Part shown: piece after piece, positions 56,165 to 64,000 of the stretch
Layout: the number at the start of each line of letters is the position of its first letter
Numbering within the stretch: position 1 is the stretch's first letter
Assembly (NCBI GenBank): GCA_033297075.1
Contig: MU858094.1
Coordinates: 124,001-188,000, forward strand
Reading direction: 5' to 3'
DNA from: Rhypophila decipiens
Taxonomy: Eukaryota; Ascomycota; Sordariomycetes; Sordariales; Naviculisporaceae
DNA length: 64,000 bases
The notes under the pieces: model-generated
What the model was told of the DNA's origin: nothing
What the model saw: only the letters and a program-made list of their open reading frames with translations
Database searches by the model: none
Position numbers and translations under genes: made by a program

Positions 56165-56729
56165 CTAAGAGGTAGTTTGAATATATACCTACGGAAACCT
56201 GAAATTGAGGAGAATTAAGTAAGTACCTAAGCTGATCATGATAGTGACCTAGCACATCTAGATATGAGTAATATTGATGAGAGCTCGATGAAGGTGAGTG
56301 ATGCTTTTTGCTGTTAACAGAGTCCACCGACCATTCATGTTTCCAGTCAGATAGATGTCGGGAAAGAAAAAAGGACTCTCTTTTAGTAACGAGTATTTTT
56401 GGCGTCTAATATACAGACACCAGTCCAATTTGACTTTCTAGACTGGAGGTATTTATTCGAGCTAGTCAAGGCATTTATTCCAGCTAGTCAAGGCATTTAT
56501 TCTAGCCAGTCAAGGCATTTATTCTAGCCAGTCAAGGCATTTATTCCAACAAGAGTAGTGCCTTTATATGAGAGGACTGGTGCTTGTATATTAGGTGCCT
56601 CTTTTATTTATCTCGATGCAACTATAACAGTACCTAACCGGCCGGGGTATCAATCTAAACTCCAAAACTCCCCCCATATTCAAACAACTTCAATACAAAA
56701 TAACGCCGCTTTAATACTCTCTAGCCAAT
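56165..56729. other. Convergent intergenic region with MITE-like element
   Basis: About 565 bp holding the regulator 3' flank, the element at 56401-56599 and the GPCR 3' flank. No supported gene. Confidence 0.6.
56401..56599. mobile_element. MITE-like element with 22-bp internal repeats, copy C
   Basis: 199 bp with inverted ends: GGCGTCTAATATACAGACAC on the left versus GGCACCTAATATACAAGCAC from the right end; the four mismatches in 26 bp are all transitions. The interior has about four clear 22-bp units of AGTCAAGGCATTTATTC. This is the most regular copy of the family. Confidence 0.88.
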
Positions 56730-58336
56730 CTATCCATGACCGTTCCTGTTGTTCGCCGTTATGTTACTTGTCACCTCTGTAATCCCATGCTCGCTCACAC
56801 TATCCTGCCCCTGGTCTACAAAGTCCCAGCTCTCACGCCGTGTACTCCGCAGCCCAAGGGCATCACCATCCCCTGCCTCTGTATCCCTCCAAATGTCATA
56901 GGTAACTTTGATCGTCCTCGACGGTTGATCAGTGAGCTCGACAACCCCCTTCCCAGGCGTCATCATATCCCGAATACTGATCCGCAGATTCTTCCAGCTC
57001 GTAACAAAGAAGATTATCCCGTTCCATAGCCCTTGCAGCGGGAGCACGGCTGCTGTAGCAACATTGTATGGATATGGTGAGTCCGGGTAGATGAGGCCTC
57101 GAATCCGGTTGATGCTGCTGGGGATCCATGTCACCACCACCGAGAGGGCAAACAAGACGGCAGTTCGGAGGTAGGCTCGCTTCACGGGATCCTCGATGGC
57201 GAATCGGCTGATTACCCTGCGCATGCCTCTTTTGGCTGAGTGCGGGCTCACTGGGAGACGGGGACTGAAAGGCTCGCGGGACTCGAGCGTTTGGTAGCGT
57301 GGTGGCAATGGTGAGCGAGTCGGGTCAGGGCTATATGGCGGAGAGAGTATCTGCTCGGGACGGGAAATCTCGTCGTGATTCAGACTTGTTGGTGACAGAA
57401 CGGCACCCGCAGAGTCGCTTCTCAAGGGCCATTCACAGGTGGATGCCCCAGAGCTCTAAAATATGTCAGCCTCTGTGAAATGTATCGATTTCATTACTTA
57501 AGAGAGCACCTACCCTGTTGTTGTCCTTCTGCTCTTCATTCTCTTGGCTCAAAGCCGGGTGCTCAAACGTCCCTCGCATGTTTCCATTTCCCGAAAGTTG
57601 CTTCAGCCTGTTCCGAGCGCGAAAGACGTAGATTCCAATACCAAGGTAGATCAATAGAGACGTCAAGATGCAAATCCAAATGAGCATGTAGTAGGTATAG
57701 ATCCTGAGGTTGTTCCAATCGTTGCTTACCCAACACCAGAGCTGAATAATCTTGTCAGTTGACAGGCGTCAAATATCTCGACAGGGTTCCAGGATGGACT
57801 CACACCGGCACTACCGTATACAACTGTCTTGTTGGGCTCTCTAAGCAACAAACAGACCATGGCGATAACAAAGGGGCCCCCATAGCAAATTAGGCAGTAA
57901 AGCCATCCCCATTTCTTTATGGTATGGGGGTTGGCCCCTTTGAAGAAGACCAACAACACATTCACCGCCATTGCCAAGGACCACCAAGGATCTGACTGAA
58001 CGAAACTAGAACCGACGACTGTAAGCATTCAAACCTCAAAAGTAGAGAAGACGATCGACTGCCTTACAGATGGAATAAGAACCCCTGAGCCTGGCAAAGC
58101 GAGCTCGTTTGACCAAGGACCACGCCGTCGTAGGCAATGATGCTGGCGATCGAAGCAAACATGTTGGCGATGGAGGCGAAGACGATAAAGGTATTGGGCA
58201 AGGTCCGAAGTCGATCAAACATTCCGTAGGCAATGAAGATCAGCACAACCGCGAACAAAGAGAGTGATCCTCCGGTCCTTTCTAGGATGACCAGCGTCTG
58301 GATTTGGTCATCCTGGAAAACTGTGCTCTTCCCCAT
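56730..58336 (-). CDS. cAMP-receptor-like GPCR (class E-like fungal receptor)
   Basis: Seven-helix receptor of the fungal family related to Dictyostelium cAMP receptors. Exons 58336-58068, 58005-57804, 57741-57514 and 57455-56730 give 474 aa. Helices include ILERTGGSLSLFAVVLIFIA, NTFIVFASIANMFASIASII, SLAMAVNVLLVFFKG, WLYCLICYGGPFVIAMVCLL, YMLIWICILTSLLIYLGIGI, LFALSVVVTWIPSSINRIRG and VLPLQGLWNGIIFFVTSW. Helix 7 has LQGLWNGIIF where the family keeps a P/LxGxxN pattern. The third cytosolic loop is long (about 130 residues, Ser/Pro-rich, with SPPYSPDPTRSP), and a 75-residue tail follows helix 7. Introns are 62, 62 and 58 nt. Glucose or other nutrient sensing is known for some relatives; the ligand here is unknown. 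Confidence 0.86.
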
Positions 58337-61300
58337 GGTGGTGATTCAAGAGTTTTCTGTCGAGGTCTAACAACCAAAATGATGGCATGAAGCATCAAGC
58401 AAAAGGGAAACGACGATTGAGGTCCCTCGTCGGCGCAGTGGGGCAGCTTCACCAACTGGTCCAGCTACCAACACAAGCCATCAGAGGTGGCGGGAGGACG
58501 AGGGGATAGAGTAGACAACAGCCGAATTTAAGGTCGTTCGAAAAGGAAGATACGCGGCGCTTTAGAGGAAACCCCCAGTTGTTAGAGACGCAAACAAGAA
58601 GCCAAACAAAGGAGACATGGTAGAGGACTTGCTAGAAACATACCTGGTTAAGAAGGGTGCTCACTGCTCAGCTGTCCTGTCCTTGGTACCGGATTCGCAC
58701 CCCAAAGCACACAAACCAGTCTGAACAAGCCACAAACTTTAACCCTTTGAAGTCGCGGGCCGTGGTTGGGACGGGGAACTGACGATTGAGTCCGCGTCCG
58801 AAGGATGGAAATATTGCACGGATAAGGGGTTCAAACTGGGGAATTGGCGCCGAAGTACCAAAGCGCGGGCTTGGTTGATAATTACGCGACATGGAGGGGA
58901 AGAAAGCTTGATGGCTTTCTGTCGGGCAGCACGCCGTCAGCCATCTACGATTCTGTGTGGCGCAAGCATAGCAATTGGGATGAAAGAACGGGGCGACGGG
59001 ACTGGTGGGGGAGCCTTGAGAAAAGTACCAAACAGCAGTGGTGGGTCATACACAACTATCGGTGACGAATGAGTTATGAGATTGAATGGGAGTGAGATTT
59101 GGGACAGAAAAGAATAGCTCACCGCAACGGCGCAAGCTGGACGACGACGAGCTGCAAGTCATCCTGAATGTCATGATTTGGGAACCATTGAAGTTGACGA
59201 GGAGGGCTAGGCCTATCAACGGGCAGCTGTTGGACGGTATGCTCCTTGCATGCTTGTGCTGGGGTCGGACTGGAAGGGGGCCTGTGATTGGACAACCAAG
59301 CGATCATCAACAGTGGTTGGTTGCCCGTCTGGGAGACAGCTGTTTATAATATCTACCCTATAGTGATTTGCCTCTCCCGCACCTAGCAAAAGCCGAGAGA
59401 AACGCTGGAGTGGGTGTGAAGGGCCGATCCTGTCCACTGTGCTCTGCTTTTGGACTGTGAATGTGGAGAAATGTGTTGTTATTCTCTGCTGTCGACCAGA
59501 TATGGATAGACCGGTAGGGTGACAAGATCGCCAGTGATGTTGATAAATAGGTCTGAATGTTGATTGTTGGCGGCAACAGCCAATGCGGATCAAATTGGAA
59601 ACAATTGAGCCAACTGCAGAGCTTTCGTGATCCCAAAGTGCATTGGGACTCTGGGAGGGCCACCGCTGTCGATTCGGGAATTTCCAAGGACGGCCTGGCT
59701 GAGAATGGATGGAAACAGCCGCATCGCTTCCAAGGTTCCCCGACCATGTGGTCCGATAAGTGAGCTGGGCTTCTACGGCCTGCCTGCCAGATCCACGAAG
59801 TAATTGCTTCCTTCCCACTTTCCAATAGAGTCTGGGCCTGGGATTCCGCTGAAGGCTCCACAGGGGAGGAACGGCCGGTGAGGTGGTTAAGAACAGAGAT
59901 AGCCTGTCAGTCCCCGAGCGGGAAGGAGCTACGGAGAGTCCACCATTCACCGGTCCCGGGGCCGGAGCGGCGGCGCTGCTTGGCATCGTCTTACCACTAC
60001 GAAAGTCCCACGACCATTAGGAATCAAGCCAGAGATCAGAAATTGATCTTGGCTACATTTCTGATCAAATAATGTCAACAACACCTACAGATACAGGATC
60101 AGCAACATGAATATTAAAAGCCAAATCGGGGTCCGTGTAGTCCCAAACGCCTGGGATCTGGTCTGAGCGGCGCGCCACACACCATCTTCTATCCAGTCTG
60201 CATGTGTTGGTCATGTTCTTGTGTGGTGCGGATCTATAATAAGAGCGTTTCTCAGCCTTTGGCTCGCTCAGGCTCAGGCTCAGTCTCTCTTGTTTTACCT
60301 TGCTCCCTGTGCAGCGCATAGACAATCAGTGTGGTAACTCTTTTGAAGTGAGCGCCATTTCGAACCGAACTTGATATTAACGAGGCAAGCTTCTGTGCAA
60401 GGACACCAGGCCAACAAACTGGTCCGTTCGGGAGCTATGCTACGTTGTTACCGGGTAGCGGGTATTTGCCAGGACGATGTCGCAAGTTGGTTGCTTTCTT
60501 CCCGTTTCTTCAGTCTTTATGGTTTTGCCAATTCTCTTATTCACTTCACCAACTATTCTGATGAGGAAATCGGCAGTAGACGTTATTATCCGTCGCGGAC
60601 AAGCCTTCTAGGCTCACCTGGCCATGTTTCCATTCTTAGAATAACGCAGCACCCTTTGCCACGCCTTTGCTGTATATCAGTGCTTCCAAGTTCCAAGTCC
60701 TTATAACAGTCGTTGGGGGCCATGATCGCCCACCCGAACCAATGAGCGAGCCTGATGAACCGAGTCGAAGATTGATCCAAGCTTATTTTCCAGATGATAG
60801 GACAAAACCCAAGCACTACCAGTGACTGAAGAGTTGGGTAAATAGCACCGGATCTTATATGCCTGCTAATTAAAGCATGTGTTTTCATCAACGCCAGTAT
60901 GTTCCAGCGTTCTAGACCGTCATTGTAGCGCCTTGGGCTTGTTTCTGATTCCAAATCGCATCCTTTGGGACGCCCACTCCACGCCACTACCACTCGGACC
61001 CCTTTTCTCACATCCTTGAGGCTCTCTTGGCTTCAGATATTTACCTTTAACACACCTCAGAACCTCTTACATGTTGTGACGCCTTCACCTGCTATTTTCG
61101 TTCACTTTACACGTATATGAGACGTGTTGGACCCGAGAATGAAGATCTTTACTCTGTTGATCGTTAGCATACTATTATCGGACTTTAATATATTTGACAT
61201 CTCGCATCGCGCCCGGCAGTCGCTCGCATCTGGCGCTGGTGTCTAGCGCCACTGTTGATTTAAGTTTTCTTTTCCAGCCACGTCAAATCGCAGTCACTCC

Positions 61301-62134
61301 CATTACAGCCATACGGCGAGCTCCCGAGCTTGACCTTCCACGAGAGAACAGCCGGCCCTTTGCCCATTTTCTTCCGCTGTACTCCGGAGTTTAACAGCGT
61401 GGCAGAGACCACCTCAAGCGGCCTTCCCAAATCTTGACCGCTGCTTGAATAAACTGTAGATGTCACAGGACTGTCCATCTCACCAAGACAAAAATCGAAG
61501 AAACAACCCTGAAAGGTCAACTTGTCAAATACAACAGCCACCGCCGGCATTACCACTATATTAAAAGAGCATGACAATACCGTACTCGAAGACTCAAAGA
61601 ATGGGGAGTCCCTCAAAACCAACTGCCGTGGTCTGATCCAACTCGATGGGCGGCTGGGTCAGGGCCGTCTGAATTCTACATGTATCCATGAGGCGAAGCA
61701 GATCCTTCATTACCCATGGTTGAAAGTACGGGGAACAAGAAACATCCCGGTCACGGAGCATGTAGCCTAAGGTCAACTAGTTTCGAGGCACAGTAATCAA
61801 GCCCCTTGTGGACATTGAATTTGCCAAAGTGCCATGCTTCCTTCCTATTAATTATTGCTAGTTTCAGCTTCAGATCACTCACCGATGGAGAATAAAACAT
61901 TCATAGCAAGTCTATCAAAGACGATAATCTGAGCTAAGATCTAACTTGACGGAGCAGGTAAAGGATATGCATCAATGGGTATCTTGTCATAATGTATCAA
62001 GCAAACTCTAGTTCCCAAGTCTTGGTCATGACCAGATACACAAGCCTTCAACCTGGAATATTCTTAAGCAAATCTGGAAATTCGAAACTGACATCCAACA
62101 ACAGTCCACCTCAACACCATGAAAAGCCCCTAGA
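58337..62134. other. Gene-poor region of 3.8 kb
   Basis: Lies between the GPCR start and the MFS transporter end. Minus-strand open frames at 59216-59986 and 59358-59861 overlap each other and lack family motifs. A copy of the 63-nt stem-loop repeat lies at 61230-61292. Otherwise no structure is recognised. Confidence 0.5.
61230..61292 (+). repeat. 63-nt stem-loop repeat, copy 2
   Basis: Same element as 12588-12650 in the same orientation. The hairpin TGGCGCT-GGTGTCT-AGCGCCA is perfect here (7-bp stem), and the pyrimidine run TTTTCTTTTCCAG is identical. Confidence 0.85.
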
Positions 62135-63997
62135 TCAGAGAGTATACAAAAAATCAGGGTGCTTATCGCCAAGAACATGAATCTCAGACGTCGACTTGCC
62201 CTCAATCAGATAGTCCCGCTTGCCAGCCTTGCGAGCCGCATTCTCCCTACTAAGGAGGATGTGGAACAATACACTGCCGCCAAACAGACAGACACCCAGG
62301 TAGGCAATGATTGTTGCGTGACCCGAGATGAACCGGGGAGCATCGGACCACATATTGCTCGAGACAATGCCATTCAGATTACCCCATCCAATCATCAGAC
62401 CGATGACGATGCCACGCTTGTAGACGCCCTCGATATTGTTTGCGATCCAGGCAATGGTGACGGGGATAGACGCATAGATCCCGATGACTCCCAAGAATGT
62501 TCCTGCGTACTGGACCACCGGGTTGGTCGAAGCGATAAGCATGATGAAGCCGGCGATCCCTATTGGAGCCAATATCATGTTGTATATGCCCCGTTGCTTG
62601 TGTCGGTCGCTGATGAAGCCAACAGCCACCGTGACGATGGTCGCGCCAGCATATGGAGGAACGCTAAGCAGCTGATTTCGGATGATCTGGCTCTTGTCCG
62701 TAAAGCTCAAGTTGGAGATGATGGTGGGTAAGAACAGACTGATGCTGTACAGCGGCATCAGGGGACCCATGTAGATGATCATGCTGACATAGGTTTTCCA
62801 ATCCTTGAATGCCTCATAGACGTAGGCCATCTTGAAGTCTTCATGCTCCGCACTGCTCTGCCTGTCCAACTTGAGACGTCGTAGGACGCGGTTTCGATCG
62901 TCTTCGTTGAGGAACCTAGCCTCATCTGGGAAGTCGTGGACCATCCAGAAGGATGCGATGGCGATGACAATGGTCATGATGCCTTCGATAATAAAGATCC
63001 AGCGCCATCCAGCGTAGCCACCTGTACCGTCCATCCTCTGGATAGCGGCAGCAAGGAGACCCCCGAAGGAGCCCGACAGGGCGGCTGCCGAAAAAAAGAT
63101 TGCCTGTGAGACAAGCGACCACGAGTCAGACAAACATGGCGACACAATGCCAGAGGCATGTTTGAGATGGGAGACACGGCGCACGGTGGCAAAAGGGGGC
63201 ACTCACAGCACGGATGGCGACCTCATCGCGGCGGTACCAGCACGATATGTAGTAGTTGACGCCTGGAAACAAGCCGGCCTCTGTCACACCGAGGAAGAAA
63301 CGCGCGGCCATCAGACCGCTCCAGTTGTTGACAAAGCCCATGCCAAACATGCAGAAGCCCCAGAGAATCCTGGAGAGAGAGAAAGGAGAGACACCGGTCA
63401 GCTGATCAGCCACTGTACCTTGGCGATTGCCCCTTCCGGAGCGCCAAGACGTAAATATTGACGACAATAATTCGGGTACTCACATGGTGATCGGCAGGAA
63501 AACGGAGGGTCGGAAGCGCTTCATCAACACATTGGCAATCGCCTCAAAGGCAGAGTACGAGATGAAGAAGATGGTGAGTGTCAGGTTGTACTGCGACGTG
63601 GACATGTGCACATCATCCATGAGATGTGCGATTTTGGCATTTCCGATGTTAGTGCGGTCGAGGAAGGCCATGAGATAGAGCAAGCATAGCCATGGTATCA
63701 AGATGATATCCAGTCGGCGCACAAGCTTACGGTCCTGTGGGTTTTGAACAAAAATCGCGGCTGTCAGATGTTGTATTGGCCAAAGGGCAGAGTCATGTGA
63801 GAAGTTTCGGGAGTTCGGGGAGGGGAGGGGAAAAGGAAGAATCTTGTTCTGCACAAGGTCGTACATACAATCTCAGCTTTTTCGGCATCGGAAAGATTCG
63901 CGTCGGGATCGATGGGCAAATTCGTGATGCTGAACTCGTCCTTCAACGGAGGAGTGAGCTCGCCAGAGTCGCCAGCATCGCGAGGAGAAGCGTGCAT
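62135..63997 (-). CDS. MFS transporter, anion:cation symporter family (allantoate permease / Tna1-like)
   Basis: Plasma-membrane proton symporter for organic anions such as nicotinate, allantoate or pantothenate; the specific substrate is not decidable. Exons 63997-63869, 63734-63484, 63369-63207 and 63103-62135 give 503 aa, a normal family length. The family signature FLDRTNIGNAKI lies at the end of helix 1. RFFLGVTEAGLFPGVNYYIS marks helix 4, and GWRWIFIIEGIMTIVIAI marks helix 6 after the central loop begins. The second half has the helices GFISDRHKQRGIYNMIL and GIVIGLMIGWGNLNGIVSS. Introns are 134, 114 and 103 nt. The ATG lies four bases from the window edge, so a longer N-terminus upstream cannot be excluded. 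Confidence 0.9.
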
Positions 63998-64000
63998 CGT

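Noticed and set aside
59216..59986. 256-codon minus frame in the 3.8-kb gene-poor region
   Set aside because: Overlaps a second 167-codon frame on the same strand, is low in recognisable pattern, and has no intron or motif support.
1..64000. CRISPR arrays, bacterial operons, rRNA genes, origins
   Set aside because: Intron-rich eukaryotic sequence; no direct-repeat/spacer arrays or rRNA sequence were seen.

Overview
The window is eukaryotic and comes from a filamentous ascomycete (Pezizomycotina, probably Sordariomycetes). The evidence is many short introns (about 55-170 nt) with GTAAGT/GTATGT donors and CTAAC/CTGAC branch sites, and fungal-specific families: a HET-domain protein, a 2EXR-domain protein, a Pth11-like 7TM receptor, a Zn2Cys6 regulator and an Erg5 P450. 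No species can be named from the sequence alone. For spliced genes the feature span runs start codon to stop codon and the exons are listed in the evidence. In every multi-exon model the spliced length is a multiple of three.

Layout. 0.1-9.6 kb holds an amino acid permease (-), a small Cys-rich protein (+), COP9 signalosome subunit 6 (+) and a polyol-type zinc dehydrogenase (-). 9.6-19.6 kb is about 10 kb with almost no convincing genes, only a few open-frame fragments and one copy of a dispersed stem-loop repeat. 19.6-31 kb holds a Pth11-like receptor (+), mitochondrial elongation factor G2 (-), the retromer sorting nexin Vps17 (+) and a Hos3-type histone deacetylase (-). 32.6-35.4 kb holds a secreted, probably GPI-anchored protein with two related Cys modules (+) and a 2EXR protein (-). 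36.9-43.1 kb holds queuine tRNA-ribosyltransferase (+), mitoribosomal protein Mrp51 (+), ribosomal protein eS17 (+) and the Rtr1/RPAP2 CTD phosphatase (-).

43.5-58.3 kb is accessory-flavoured: a four-helix membrane protein with PY motifs (-), a HET-domain protein (-), an unrecognised basic protein (+), ERG5 (-) divergent from a Zn2Cys6 regulator (+), and a cAMP-receptor-like GPCR (-). Three inverted-repeat elements with internal 22-bp tandem units, one 180-bp foldback element and one tRNA-like locus are interspersed. 58.3-62.1 kb is gene-poor. An anion:cation symporter family MFS transporter (-) ends the window.

Functionally the housekeeping genes fall into translation (TGT, Mrp51, eS17, Mef2), protein and chromatin control (CSN6, Hos3, Rtr1), trafficking (Vps17) and sterol synthesis (Erg5). 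The most distinctive observations are the TIR/22-bp-repeat family, the ERG5-Zn2Cys6 divergent pair with a CGG-N9-CCG site, the duplicated SILK-like motifs in Rtr1, the duplicated Cys module of the GPI protein, and a 63-nt repeat whose hairpin is kept in both copies.
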